NCBI RefSeq assembly: GCF_000203815.1
Contig: NW_004457736.1
Coordinates: forward strand, 1,674,001-1,738,000
Direction of reading: 5' to 3'
Origin: Cavenderia fasciculata
Lineage: Eukaryota > Evosea > Eumycetozoa > Acytosteliales > Cavenderiaceae
DNA length: 64,000 nt
Every line of letters begins with the position of its first letter. Position 1 is the stretch's first letter. The notes under the pieces were generated by a model. That model did no database searches and was not told the origin of the DNA. It worked only from the letters and a program-made list of their open reading frames with translations. The position numbers and the translations under genes were made by a program. This document shows positions 34,205-49,076 of this stretch, piece after piece.

Positions 34205-36022
34205 TTATTCTTTCTTTCTTTCTTTAAAGTGATAACTTTTTAATATTTTAATTAAATTATAAATAGAAAACATTGTATTTAATTCTGCGCTATCCATTTG
34301 GTCCATTTTTTTATCTATTTGAGTGTCTACAAGATTGTTGATAATACATCCTTGTAGCCTATTCGTGAGTACGAGGATGACTGAAGGTGACAACTTTCTA
34401 AATGACAATTTAGTCACACATGCCATCTCTGAAGAATCTAGCATGGCCACCTTGATCTTGAAGGCATGTAAAAAGATGGTTGGGAGATGATTGGTAGAGG
34501 AAACTGATATCGATGACATGGGCAAGGTAACCTCTCCAATAAAAGTAATATCTCCAACTACAAACTTATCAATGTAGGTTATACGCTTGAGAGTGTTTGG
34601 TAAATTTTGAGGATACTTGAACTGCTCTTGTTGTTTGAGATGAATTGATTTACTAAAAAGAGGATTAATGAAATCTGGAAGTGAATAGGAGAGATGTTCT
34701 ATTTGACTATTCTCCAACGAGTTATGGATAAAGGAAGGTTCTGTATTTTTAATAACCAACTTTTTGAGACTAGGAGGAATAAAGTCTGGTTCGATTTCAA
34801 TGTGATGACAGAGAACCAATTTGGTAAGAGTCGATGGAAGTGGAACGTCTATAGGATCGGTATAAGAGTCTCCAAGACATAGATGCAAGAGACCACTAGG
34901 AGGTAAAATACCATCTAGAGTATTTTCATCATAACCATCACCAATGTCCAAATAGGTCAGTGATGGTGGAATGGATCGATGATCCAACTCACCGTCAAAA
35001 CGTGGTCCAAGTGTAATGGATTGAACACTAGTGTCTTGTGGAAGTTGATTCAATGCGATGGCATGACCATCAAATGCAAGATATCGTAAGCTTTTAGGTA
35101 TGAAATTACTTGAAAGATAACTTCTTCCCAAAATGAGAAGTTGGCAACTAGCAGGTACAACACCACTTGCTATCGATCGATGGTAGTTTGATGCAAACTG
35201 TATTTCCTTGATACCACTAGGAAAGATACCTGGCAGCAAATCTACATCAAAACCAAAGCCAAAAGTAATTGATTTGAGTGAGGGTGGTAGTAATCCAAGT
35301 GGCAAAGGTTGATTGAATTTTTGACCAAAAACAATCTTCTCTAGACCATCTGGGAACACTCCTACTTGTAGTGGTTGGTTAAAAAAGAGACCAAACGATA
35401 TAAAACGTAATGAACTTGGTAATGCTCCCAACTCTATTGGTTTATCAAAGTACTTTGAAAAAATAATAGAACTAATGTGATTGGCAATCGAGCCCATTCT
35501 TATTGGTTGATTGAATGATTTACCAAATACCAATCTACTACTACTACTATTATTATTCTTGTTGGATGTTATTGGATTGTTCCATATATCGACAGGTATT
35601 TCAAAGTCGAAATTATAAATCAATTCTTCTGCCACCACCACCAAAGATGAAGATTCATCACTGCTGCTGCTTTCTAAAAGTGAAGCATTTCCTCGTTGTT
35701 GATCTTCCTCCACAACAGTAGTGCTTTGATCAAATGGATCGATTAGATGAAATCGATCAAGAATCGATCGATTGATACTCTTTTGAAATGATCGTAATGT
35801 AGATGCTTTGTATTTGATTGTATTGATAAAATGAATCTTCTTTTCAACATTTACCAAGTCTATATCACCAGGTGCACAAAAGATTAAACGATCTTTAAAT
35901 CTATAAAAAAGATCTTTACATGTAAATACTAAACATATCTTATCAATGTCATCAATTAGATGTAATATTTGATGTATTATAAAATGAGGTAATCTTTGAA
36001 CAGTAGATAATGTTGTGGTCAT
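34205..36022 (-). CDS. FNIP-repeat protein with F-box-like N-terminus
   Basis: Intronless, 605 aa. The N-terminus (LPHFIIHQILHLIDDIDKIC...TCKDLFYRFKDRL) resembles an F-box. It is followed by about ten leucine-rich repeats of FNIP type at about 165-430: FGKSFNQPIRMGSIANHISS, FSKYFDKPIELGALPSSLRF, FGLFFNQPLQVGVFPDGLEK, FGQKFNQPLPLGLLPPSLKS and later degenerate units. FNIP proteins form a very large family in dictyostelids with few known functions. With an F-box the protein could be a substrate adaptor of SCF ubiquitin ligases. The C-terminal 150 residues lack repeats. Confidence 0.9.
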   Translation of the reverse strand: MTTTLSTVQRLPHFIIHQILHLIDDIDKICLVFTCKDLFYRFKDRLIFCAPGDIDLVNVEKKIHFINTIKYKASTLRSFQKSINRSILDRFHLIDPFDQSTTVVEEDQQRGNASLLESSSSDESSSLVVVAEELIYNFDFEIPVDIWNNPITSNKNNNSSSSRLVFGKSFNQPIRMGSIANHISSIIFSKYFDKPIELGALPSSLRFISFGLFFNQPLQVGVFPDGLEKIVFGQKFNQPLPLGLLPPSLKSITFGFGFDVDLLPGIFPSGIKEIQFASNYHRSIASGVVPASCQLLILGRSYLSSNFIPKSLRYLAFDGHAIALNQLPQDTSVQSITLGPRFDGELDHRSIPPSLTYLDIGDGYDENTLDGILPPSGLLHLCLGDSYTDPIDVPLPSTLTKLVLCHHIEIEPDFIPPSLKKLVIKNTEPSFIHNSLENSQIEHLSYSLPDFINPLFSKSIHLKQQEQFKYPQNLPNTLKRITYIDKFVVGDITFIGEVTLPMSSISVSSTNHLPTIFLHAFKIKVAMLDSSEMACVTKLSFRKLSPSVILVLTNRLQGCIINNLVDTQIDKKMDQMDSAELNTMFSIYNLIKILKSYHFKERKKE

Positions 36023-36502
36023 GAGAGTGAGTTGCTAAAGATCTTCTTTAATAATAAATAAAACTTCAAAGTTCAAAAAGATGTCCCAAAAAAAAAAAAA
36101 TATTATTATCTGGAAAATATTTGAAATTGATAATGGTTGATCGATCAATCCAACTTGGAGTGATATTTTATTAAAAAAGCTATTGATTTGGGGAGTGAAG
36201 ATCTTGTTGCAATGAAAGACCTACAGATAAGGTTAAGCATGTTGGTTGGTTGGTTGGTTATTATTTTTTTTGTTTTTTTTTTTTTTTTGTTTGTTGTTGA
36301 TACTCTCTTGTTGTTGTAAAAGTAGTTGGGTTTTATGAATGATGATATTACGGGTATGTTAAATCGAGCAATGGTGAATTGTTAACAAATCACCAATATA
36401 GAGTGTGTTTTGAAAAAATATTGGTTGTTTGTTGTTTGTATTATTATTTAAATATGTTTGTAGAGGGAGGGGGGATTGTATTTCTTTCTTTCTTTCTTTC
36501 TA
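36023..36502. other. Intergenic region with T and TTTC/TTGG repeats
   Basis: 480 bp upstream of the FNIP gene and downstream of the P-type ATPase. It holds a long T run (36264-36289), TTGG repeats (36241-36257) and a TTTC repeat (36480-36500). No gene was seen. Confidence 0.6.
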
Positions 36503-39361
36503 TTACAACCATTCTTTGAATAGAGTCATATAAATCTTTTTAACGATTTGAGTAAAGAGGAAATAACCAACAAAAGAAGCAGCAAGACCTGGATAGTACC
36601 AAAGTGGAAGAGCTTGCATACCAAGGAAATCACCGAGTGGAGTGTATGGAATGGCGACACCGGCGACACCAACCCAGAGAGTGTTGAGAGTAAGTTGCCA
36701 CGAACCCCAACGTTGTAGGAATGGAATCTTTTGAGTACGAATCATATGAACAATGATAACCTGAGTGATAAGACCTTCGACGTACCAACCAGTTTGGAAG
36801 ATTTTAGCATGATGAGCACTGTTCCAACCGAGATACCACCACATGTAGGAAAAGGTGGTGACATCGAAAATCGAAGAGATTGGACCGAGGAACACCATGA
36901 AACGGAACAAACTTTTAACAGACCATGGATGTGGTGTTCTAAGGAACTCTTCATCGACATTGTCCCATGGGATGGCAATTTGTGAGAAATCATAGAGGAG
37001 GTTTTGTGTGAGCAATTGCAATGGTTGCATTGGAATGAATGGTAACCAGGCAGAGGCAACCAACATGGAAAAGACGTTACCAAAGTTGGATGAAGCTGCC
37101 ATCTTGATGTACTTGATAGTGTTGGCATGTGTTGTACGACCGGTGGTAATGGCTTGGTTGATGACGTTTAATGACTTTTCTAGTAGAATAATATCAGAGG
37201 CATCCTTGGCAATATTGGTGGCAGTGTCGACAGAGATACCAATATCGGCTTCACGGAGTGCAAGAGCATCATTGATACCGTCTCCCAAGAAACCAACTGT
37301 ATGTTTGTGACGTTTCAATGCACGAACAACATTGTACTTTTGGATTGGTGTAAGCTTGGCAAAGAGAGTGCATTCTTCGACGATTCTGTTAAAATCTTCT
37401 TCATCAACCTCTTCGAGTTCTGGACCAGAGATGACACGTGACACATCGATACCTACGTCACGACAAATCTTTTTGGCAACGGCAAGATTGTCACCGGTGA
37501 GTACCTTTACTTGAACATTATTTTTAGTGAGGAGAGCAATAGCATCGGCACAATCAGCCTTTGGTGGATCGATAAAAGAAAGGAAACCTTGGAATACAAG
37601 TTCGTTTTCATCCTTTTTTACATCGTATGCATAGTCGCCGTTGACATTGACTTGTTTGCTGGCAACACAGAGTACACGAAGACCATCGATATTGAGTTCA
37701 TCGGTAATGTTGAGTAATTGCTTTCTAGAGTCACGATCGAGTTGTTGGATTCGACCACCTTCGCAGGCCATAGATGAGCAGCAGGAGAGCACTTCTTCTA
37801 CGGCACCTTTGCAAACCATAAAGTGTGATTGCTCACCTTCCTTTTGGAGAATAACAGATACACGACGACGAGTAAAATCAAATGGGAATTCATCGATCAA
37901 CTTGTAGTTTGGTGTAGTGGCTCCATACTTTTCTTCGTGAACACTGATAATAGAGACATCGAGAACATTCTTGAGACCTCTTTGGAAATTGGAATTGAGG
38001 AAACCAAACTTGAGAACATCTTCATTCTCTTTCTTGTCACCACCAATATAATCGGTCAATTTGACATCATCTTCTGTCAATGTACCGGTCTTGTCGGAAC
38101 ACAAAACATCCATGGCACCCATATTTTGAATTGAACTGAGTTGTTTGACGATGGTTTTTTTTCTTGACATATCCGATGCTCCCTTTGCAAGGTTTGCATT
38201 TAAAATCATTGGAAGCATTTCTGGTGTTAAACTAAAAATTAAAATAATAATTAAATAAATAAATTTGTTGTTCTTTTTTTTCTTTTCTTTTGTTTTTTTT
38301 TTTTGTTTTTTCCAAACATACCCAATAGCAACAGAAAGACCAAACATAGCAGAATCATACCAATCATGAGTAGTAATACCATTGATTGTAACGACGATTG
38401 GAACCATGATGAGACCAAAACCCATGAGAAGATAGGCAACCTTTTTGACACCGACATCAAAAGCATTGGTAGTTTGAGTGCTAGTAAGAATTTCAGAGAT
38501 GGAAGAGATGTAGGTGGTTGGACCAGTTTCAAAGACAACACCAAGACCACTACCAGATACAATGTTGGTAGACATTAAACAAATGTTTGGTGTGTCAAAG
38601 ATAGAGGTTGGTGTTTCCGATGCAAATGCCGACTTTTCAACTGGCAAAAACTCACCAGTTAGCGATGATTGAGAAACGTAGAGACTGTTTGATTCCAAGA
38701 TACGGACATCACCTGGGAATACATCACCTGCCTTTAATGGAATGAGTTCACCTGGAACAACGTCTTCCATATCAATCTTCATATCGACACCACCACGACG
38801 AACGGTAATGGTAGTCTTGATGAGTGACTTGAGATGGTTAAAGGCCTTTGTCGATTTTCTTTCTTCGTAGAAACGTAAACCAGCTGACAAGAGAACCATA
38901 AACATGACAACGGAAAAGGTTGGAACATCGTTGGTGGCAATGGAAACGACGGCAATAACGGTCAATACGATATTGAATGGATGTGAAAGAGCGTTAAACA
39001 ATAACTTCCACCATGGAGTTGGTTTGACAGTCTTGATAACGTTGCGACCAAACTCTTGAATACGACGATCGGCTTCTTGTTGAGAGAGACCAGTGTCTGG
39101 TGTTTGTGTGCGATGTAACATGGCATCCTTGTCCAATGCTGACAATTGTTTAAACTTTTCATGAAACTCTTTTTCTTTGTTTGGATCCTTTTCGGTTTTT
39201 TTAGAAGACTCTTTGAGGCCTACAGCCACCAATATTCTTGTTCCAAAACCTTCCTTTTTACTGTCTCTTGGTATATATTTTACTGGTGGTGTATTGGCAT
39301 CGCCTTGAATTGAAATTGATGCATCAGAGATTAATTTCTCTTTCTCTTGATGATTTACCAT
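36503..39361 (-). CDS. P-type ATPase of the magnesium-transporting (MgtA, P3B) type
   Basis: Exons 39361-38322 and 38231-36503; 922 aa. Membrane pump expected to bring Mg2+ into the cytosol or out of a compartment. Features in order: cytosolic N-terminus with GLSQQEADRRIQEFGRN, first helix pair after NALSHPFNIVL, actuator motif SSLTGEFLPVEK (TGE), the membrane motif GLTPEMLPM (about 347-355), phosphorylation site CSDKTGTLT with Asp393, KVLTGDN, GDGINDALALREADIGISVD, then a C-terminal block of six helices. TPEMLPM and the sequence around it are typical of bacterial MgtA/MgtB. The single 90-nt intron is removed exactly before the second G of AIG|L; it contains no stop and keeps frame. The N-terminal 60 residues have no family match. 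A second copy was not seen. Confidence 0.92.
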   Translation of the reverse strand: MVNHQEKEKLISDASISIQGDANTPPVKYIPRDSKKEGFGTRILVAVGLKESSKKTEKDPNKEKEFHEKFKQLSALDKDAMLHRTQTPDTGLSQQEADRRIQEFGRNVIKTVKPTPWWKLLFNALSHPFNIVLTVIAVVSIATNDVPTFSVVMFMVLLSAGLRFYEERKSTKAFNHLKSLIKTTITVRRGGVDMKIDMEDVVPGELIPLKAGDVFPGDVRILESNSLYVSQSSLTGEFLPVEKSAFASETPTSIFDTPNICLMSTNIVSGSGLGVVFETGPTTYISSISEILTSTQTTNAFDVGVKKVAYLLMGFGLIMVPIVVTINGITTHDWYDSAMFGLSVAIGYVWKKQKKKTKEKKKKNNKFIYLIIILIFSLTPEMLPMILNANLAKGASDMSRKKTIVKQLSSIQNMGAMDVLCSDKTGTLTEDDVKLTDYIGGDKKENEDVLKFGFLNSNFQRGLKNVLDVSIISVHEEKYGATTPNYKLIDEFPFDFTRRRVSVILQKEGEQSHFMVCKGAVEEVLSCCSSMACEGGRIQQLDRDSRKQLLNITDELNIDGLRVLCVASKQVNVNGDYAYDVKKDENELVFQGFLSFIDPPKADCADAIALLTKNNVQVKVLTGDNLAVAKKICRDVGIDVSRVISGPELEEVDEEDFNRIVEECTLFAKLTPIQKYNVVRALKRHKHTVGFLGDGINDALALREADIGISVDTATNIAKDASDIILLEKSLNVINQAITTGRTTHANTIKYIKMAASSNFGNVFSMLVASAWLPFIPMQPLQLLTQNLLYDFSQIAIPWDNVDEEFLRTPHPWSVKSLFRFMVFLGPISSIFDVTTFSYMWWYLGWNSAHHAKIFQTGWYVEGLITQVIIVHMIRTQKIPFLQRWGSWQLTLNTLWVGVAGVAIPYTPLGDFLGMQALPLWYYPGLAASFVGYFLFTQIVKKIYMTLFKEWL

Positions 39362-40961
39362 TCTCTCTTACTCTTGTTATTTTTTGTTGTAATATTACTC
39401 TAGAGTTGTTGGATGAGTGGGTGAGTGGTGATACAATCTATCGAAAAGAACTTTTTAATCTTTTCGTTTATCGAATGGATGGATGGATTCGTCGTCGTCG
39501 TCGATGTTGTTGTTGGCTAATTAAATTATTGTTATTTTGTTGTTGTTGTTGTTGTTGTATTTTTGCCTAACGACTCGAATGAATAATCTAACCTAAAATC
39601 GTATCGAAAAACAGTACTGTTGTTGGCTGCTGTTTACTGTCCTCTGATGATGTGAAAAAAAAAGAAAAAAAAAAAAAAAAAGTCAGTATTGTTTTGGTCG
39701 ACGAGTTCGTTTAGACGTTGATGATGAAGGGAGGAGAAAAGGATCAAGATGACGAAAAGGGGAAGGAGCAGGTGAGATGAAAAAAAAAATAACAACAAAC
39801 AAGATAAAAGGGAAATTTCAGATTACACACAACAACAATAAATATTTATATTGTTTTGTTCCAAATATTCAATTGGAATGACGATGATTCTAAGTTTGTT
39901 TGTGCCTATGGGAAAATTTAAAAACAAAAAAAAAAGTAATATAAAATGATAGTGATAATAATTGTTGCTGTTTGTTATTGTTGCTGCTGCTCTGTTTCTG
40001 TGTGTTGTTGTTGTTGTGATTATATAAAAGAAAAAGAAAATAAACCAACATTGCAAGTGATCTCTTATTTGAATTTTACTTTAATCAAAAACTCTCATTT
40101 AATCAAAGAGACAATAATAATGCAAGTATAACACACGATAAGGATTGGTGCCAGTGTTACCTGAGGTAAAACAATTGTTGTGGAAAATGGAATGTTATAA
40201 TGAAAAATCTTAAAGATATTGGTTTTTAATGTACTGTTGTTGCAATGTGAGAATACTGCGATGACGATGACAACAGAATTTTTACCACAAACACACAACA
40301 CCTACTCCTCCCACGCATACTAGCTGTCTGTCCACACCCACCACACATACTTTTTAAAACACTGCTGCTTACAGAGAGAGATAAAAGTTTTCTCTTTTTC
40401 TTTTGTGTTATACCAAACCAAAGGTCAGAGCTCGAGAGAGAACTGCAGACTTTTAAAAGCACAAGTTAATCAACCAAAGTCTGAAAACCTTGCTCCCAGG
40501 AATTCGTCGTACCAAGATATCTATCTATAAAAAAAACCTCGTGGCGTGATTTTTTGGCAGTTGAAACGTTGGAGAACCTTTCGAAAAAAGAATCGAAATG
40601 GCGCCGACAGAGATCCCACATGTGAGAAAAATCTTTCGGGAAACAACGAAAGTTAGATACGATGTTGTCGGGTGGTATTCAGGTCCAAAAAAAACCATCA
40701 AACGAAACATGTTGGATCGAATTTTATTTGTCATGAGTAATAGTAGAAGAAGGTTCAAGAAACTGTTGAAGAGAGAACAGAGAACAGTTCTCTTATTGTG
40801 AAAATAGTTTGCCAAAGACAAAAGAGCGATCACTTTACTTTTGTATAAATCATATGATTGGTCGATATGAGATGGATGGATGGATGGATGGATGGATGGA
40901 TGGATGGATGGATTGGATTGGTTGACGGAGAAACAGACATTTACTCTTGAAAAGTACAAGA
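39362..40961. other. Intergenic region with simple repeats, about 1.6 kb
   Basis: Upstream of the P-type ATPase and downstream of the CCDC43 gene. Includes GTC and GTT repeats (39490-39560), A runs (39653-39680), TTGCTG repeats (39963-39990) and a GGAT tetranucleotide array (40871-40913). A plus-strand frame of 67 codons at 40598-40801 is discussed as a finding. No secure gene. Confidence 0.5.
40871..40913. repeat. (GGAT)n microsatellite
   Basis: About ten uninterrupted copies of the tetranucleotide GGAT, just beyond the 3' end of the CCDC43 gene. Confidence 0.95.
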
Positions 40962-41685
40962 TTATAATCTTCTCTTTTCCTTTTTAGTTGTCTTTTTCTT
41001 TTCTTCATCTTTCTTTTGTTTTGCCAAAGCATCTTTATCTCTTTGTACCTTTTTTTGGTGATCTACTTTTGATCTTTCTCTTTTCTCCTTTTCAGCATCG
41101 ACAATTCTCTTTGTGTTGACATTGGCACCAAGCGACGATACCGTCTTTGTGAGTTCTTCTTTTTTTTTATCTGTATTATCTGTATAGATAATATCTCCAT
41201 TTTCATCTCTATATATTATTAATAATATACATATACAACGTTTGAGTTGGTCAGTAAGTTGTGGTTATTATCATAATTAAATAATAATAATAATTATTAT
41301 TAAAAGATAGGGGATTTGTTGTTGTTGTTGTTGTTGTTTTCATATTTATATTTACAATTCCTCTGTTTCATCATATCTAGAAATGATTAAATCTCTTCTT
41401 CTTTGTTCTTCCTTTGATAGTCTATTGGAAGAGGATTCATCATCGATGATAATCTCTTCAGATGTTACCTGTTTTATTTTCAATTCCTGTTGCTTTTTTA
41501 TAATCTCTAACAATTCCTTTTCTTCTTGTTGCTTTTGTTTCTTTGTATCATTGAATAATACTATCAACTTTTCTATTAATTCATTACAATGTTGTTCCTA
41601 TATATTGATTAAAATGTACATTAGAGATATGTTATACCAACAATAGAGCGGCTGACGTCGATGAGGTTGTTTTCACATTTCGTTG

Positions 41686-41722
<37 letters not shown>

Positions 41723-41965
41723 ATCCCTCCCAACGATGGCAACAACCATAACAACAACAACAATAATAATAATAATAAATAGATAACAACATACGGTAGC
41801 AGCAGTGATAGAAGTCATAAATTCAAAGAGTGACTCCTTTTTATCAGAATCACTCGTGTCATTATCAGCTACGATACCAAATATATAATCTGTAATGGTT
41901 CCAGAGTCATCTTCACAACCTAGTTCCTGTACTCCTTGATCAATCGTCTGTTTGATGTTCTCCAT
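40962..41965 (-). CDS. ccdc43: CCDC43-like coiled-coil protein
   Basis: Exons 41965-41795, 41597-41356 and 41208-40962; 219 aa. Residues 1-65 carry the conserved N-terminal block (CEDDSGTITDYIFGIVAD...KKESLFEFMTSITAA), then charged helices rich in Gln, Lys and Glu. The C-terminus DALAKQKKDEEKKKTTKKEK resembles the strongly basic tail of animal CCDC43. The molecular function of the family is poorly known. All introns are in phase; intron 1 contains a TA repeat. It is divergent from the zinc-finger gene at 42102. Confidence 0.78.
41691..41720. repeat. (AT)n repeat in the first intron of the CCDC43-like gene
   Basis: Thirty bases of alternating A and T within intron 1. Confidence 0.9.
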
Positions 41966-41983
41966 ATCTTTTTCCTTTATCTT

Positions 41984-42015
<32 letters not shown>

Positions 42016-42101
42016 AGATATGTGGTATCGATTTATAACGGTGATGATAAGAGCTCGACACTTTGTAAAATGTTTTTTATTATTCTTATTATTAATCGAT
42101 T

Positions 42102-42733
42102 ATGGATATTGTTAATAATGTAGAAAGTAATAATAATAATAATAATAATAATGTTGATAATGATAATGATAAACATGGATTATCTAAATCTTTATCATCA
42201 CTTGAAAAACATCAACAACAAGAAGAACAAAGTAGATTAAATACAACAACAACAAAGAAACAAATCAAACAACAACAAAAAGATTTATGTTCAAAGTTGA
42301 TATGTAAACATTGTCCATGGATATCATTTACATCGATCACATCATACAAGAATCATTTACAAAGCAAGAAACACTCAAGACGTCAATCAAAGAATAATGT
42401 TGCAAACACTTGGTCTTGTAAACCTTGTCATTTTAATTTCCCAAATGAAGATGAATACGTATGTATTGTATAGATATCTAAATGAAAGAATATTCTTTAT
42501 TTATTAAACACTTTCTAATAATAATAATCATTTTAAAGATTAAACATACAAATGGTAAAAGACATTCAATCAAGATTAAAAAAAAAACAAAGATCATCAA
42601 ACAACAACAATATCCTAAACAATCAATAACAGAACCATATTATGAATGTAATCTAAAGGAATTGACACAAAGTGAGTTTAAAGAAGAGGAAGAAGATGAT
42701 GGTGAAGATTTATATCCTTCTCTTGTTGGATAA
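42102..42733 (+). CDS. Zinc-finger protein with two U1-like C2H2 fingers
   Basis: Exons 42102-42458 and 42539-42733; 183 aa. After Asn and Gln tracts come two fingers of C-x2-C ... H-x5-H form: LICKHCPWISFTSITSYKNH LQSKKH, and WSCKPCHFNFPNEDEY joined across the intron to IKHTNGKRH. The H-x5-H spacing is that of U1-like or matrin-type fingers, often found in RNA-binding or splicing proteins. The C-terminus is acidic. No orthologue is recognised. Confidence 0.75.
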
Positions 42734-42781
42734 TATTTAATATAAATGTTGAATAATAATAATACATTTGGTTATCATTAA

Positions 42782-46426
<3,645 letters not shown>

Positions 46427-46640
46427 TATCTTTGTTTCATTATTATTTAATGATCGAATAATACTAATAGTATTTTGGTGATGGTTTATTCTTCATTGGG
46501 AAAAAAATATGCAAAAATTTAATTTAAATTTAATTTACTTTTGTTCACACACTGAGTTGGTCTCTTTTTTTCACTCTCTTTTTAATACATATAAATATAT
46601 ATTATTATTAGTTTATATAATATAATATTATATATAAGCG
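46427..46640. promoter_or_regulatory. Shared upstream region of msh4 and pkaC
   Basis: 214 bp between the divergent start codons. It is AT-rich with T runs on both sides. Joint promoter use is inferred from spacing only. Confidence 0.4.
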
Positions 46641-47043
46641 ATGAACCAGCACCTGGATCAACGCAACCCAGGTGATAATTACAATAACAATACAAACAAC
46701 AGTAGTACTACTCCTACTACTACAACTGCTACTGCTGATAATCAACAACAACAACAACAACAACAATCAAGTCCTTTACCATATTCTAGTACAGTTGTAG
46801 CTGCAGGAATAACAAGAATGGAGATTGAAGAAAAGAGTGGTGGCCACCATACACAAAGACCACCACCACAAGGTAGTCCCTTACAACAACAACATCAACA
46901 TCATACAGGCATTTCAAACACATATAATAATAATAATACTAATAGAATAGATGAAGAATATATTGATGACCATCACCATCATCATCATCATCACCAACAA
47001 CAACATCATCATCACCATGATCAACAACAACATCAACATCATC

Positions 47044-47092
<49 letters not shown>

Positions 47093-48752
47093 GGGAAGTT
47101 TACCACTTTCTAGTACAGTTGTAGATAGATTAACAAGAATGGATATCGAAGAAAAGAGTAGTGACAATAGTGAAAGCTTACATTCAATCAAATACCAACC
47201 AACCATGTTTAATATTCCAGCAAGTAGTATTAATAGCATTGGTAATTTGGTCAATCCAATGGGAGGATCAAGTTCCGATGGTCTTATACACCCCTTTAAG
47301 ACGATGCACACATCTTTCTCATCAAACTCATCGTCTTCTTCGTCGTCATCGTCATCATCTTCCTCGCATCCATCTTTTATATCATATAATTCCACCACCT
47401 CGCCAATTGGTAATCATCCTTCAACCCAATTACCATCCTTTTCAACTATAGACTCTACAAATAAGCCCTCTGCCACCCATGTCCTATCGCCTTTGTCGAC
47501 AACATCACCTACATCTACTACTTCTACAACAACCTTTCAAATGCAACCACATCATCACCATCACCAAAGCCATCCTACCCACTATCAACAACAAAAACAA
47601 CAACAACAACAAGCACCAGAAGTAAATACATTTTATTTACCTCCACCCGATGACGTTGAAAATAGATTAAAAGAATTTAAAGTGGTCCGGGTGATTGGAA
47701 CAGGAACATTTGGTAGGGTGTATCTTGTACAGAATCAAATCGATCACACCTTTTATGCTATGAAATGTTTAAACAAATCAGATGTAGTTAAACTAAAGCA
47801 GGTAGAACATTTAAATTCGGAAAAATCTATTCTTGCTTCTATTCATCATCCATTTATTGTAAATTTGTATGTATAACAAACAAACAAACACACAGACAAA
47901 TATATTGTAAACAAACTCTTATAATATTTAATATTTAATCTAGATATCAATCATTCCAAGATGAAAAGAAAATCTATTTGTTGTTTGAATATGTTGCAGG
48001 AGGAGAGGTATTTACACATTTGAGAAGAGCAAACAAATTCCCAAATGCGATGGCCAAATTTTATGCTGCCGAAATTGTATTGGCATTGGAGTATCTCCAC
48101 AAGCATAATATTGTATATAGAGATTTAAAGCCAGAAAACCTTTTACTAGACAACCAAGGACACATTAAAATTACAGATTTTGGTTTCGCCAAAAAAGTTG
48201 AAGATAGAACATTTACACTTTGTGGAACTCCCGAATATTTGGCACCTGAAATCATCCAATCTAAAGGTCATGGAAAGGCTGTAGATTGGTGGGCTCTTGG
48301 TATTTTAATTTTTGAAATGTTGGCTGGGTATGTAAAACAAAGAGAAAGAAAGAAACAAAAAACTAATTTGTTGTTTTTTATAATTTAGATACCCACCATT
48401 TTATGATGATGATACATTTGCCATTTATGACAAGATTTTGGCAGCAAGAATAACTTTTCCACAACACTTTGATCTTGATGCCAAGGATCTGGTAAAGAGG
48501 CTTTTAACCAGTGATAGAACTCGTAGATTGGGTGCTTTAAAGGATGGAGTACAAGATGTAAAGAATCACAAGTGGTTTGTTGATATCGATTGGGACAAGC
48601 TAATCCAAAGAAAAGTATTGGCTCCTTTTGTACCAAGCATTCAATTCCAAGGAGATTCTTCAAACTTTGAAAAGTATGACGAAGAACCTATGCGTGAAGA
48701 AATATCACCAAACTTTGTTGATCCATTTGCTCAATTATTCAAAGATTTTTAA
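46641..48752 (+). CDS. pkaC: cAMP-dependent protein kinase catalytic subunit
   Basis: Exons 46641-47866, 47944-48327 and 48389-48752; 657 aa. This Ser/Thr kinase drives aggregation and spore development downstream of cAMP. The N-terminal half is Gln/His/Asn/Ser-rich, as in D. discoideum PkaC. The kinase domain (about 345-600) has the Gly loop GTGTFGRV (353-360), Lys375, [15 protein letters not shown], the activation loop [15 protein letters not shown], and an AGC C-tail ending in the hydrophobic FKDF terminus. The regulatory-subunit docking helix [18 protein letters not shown] is normal. Two near-identical segments flank the Gln/His tract (see findings). All junctions are in phase. Confidence 0.96.
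47045..47091. repeat. (CAA)n polyglutamine tract in pkaC
   Basis: About 16 uninterrupted CAA codons preceded by a His/Gln mixture of CAT and CAA. Confidence 0.95.
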
Positions 48753-49076
48753 ATAATAATAATTAATAGTTAATAATAATAATAATAATAGTTTGTATTA
48801 AATACAAACATTAACAAACACAACATTGTAAAATCTCATAAATACCACCACATTAAAATAAATATAACTAAATCTTATTGGGTATATGACTCAAGATCCT
48901 ACCCTACTTTTCTTTAAACAGTTCAACGATTCCATTTTCGATCAACTCCGAAAAAAAGGCTTGATAGAATAAAAATTTTATTCGAAATCCGAAAGGAGGA
49001 GAGAGGAAGACCCCCTCTCATGAGAAAATGATTTGATTGTGAACTCAATCACTTTTAAACAAATAATAGTAATAAG
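48753..49076. other. Intergenic region downstream of pkaC
   Basis: 324 bp. It contains the pkaC 3' end and the leader of the next gene, with an inverted repeat AATAAAAATTTTATT (about 48968-48982) and a C run in GACCCCCTCTC. No gene was seen. Confidence 0.5.

Noticed and set aside
40525-40959. Minus-strand 144-codon frame containing repeated SIHP units
   Set aside because: The SIHP units are the translated GGAT microsatellite and the frame lies in the 3' flank of the CCDC43-like gene; no domain seen.
48930-49030. Possible tRNA-like or small RNA segment with TTCGAAATCC
   Set aside because: No acceptor stem, A box or T loop geometry could be built around it.
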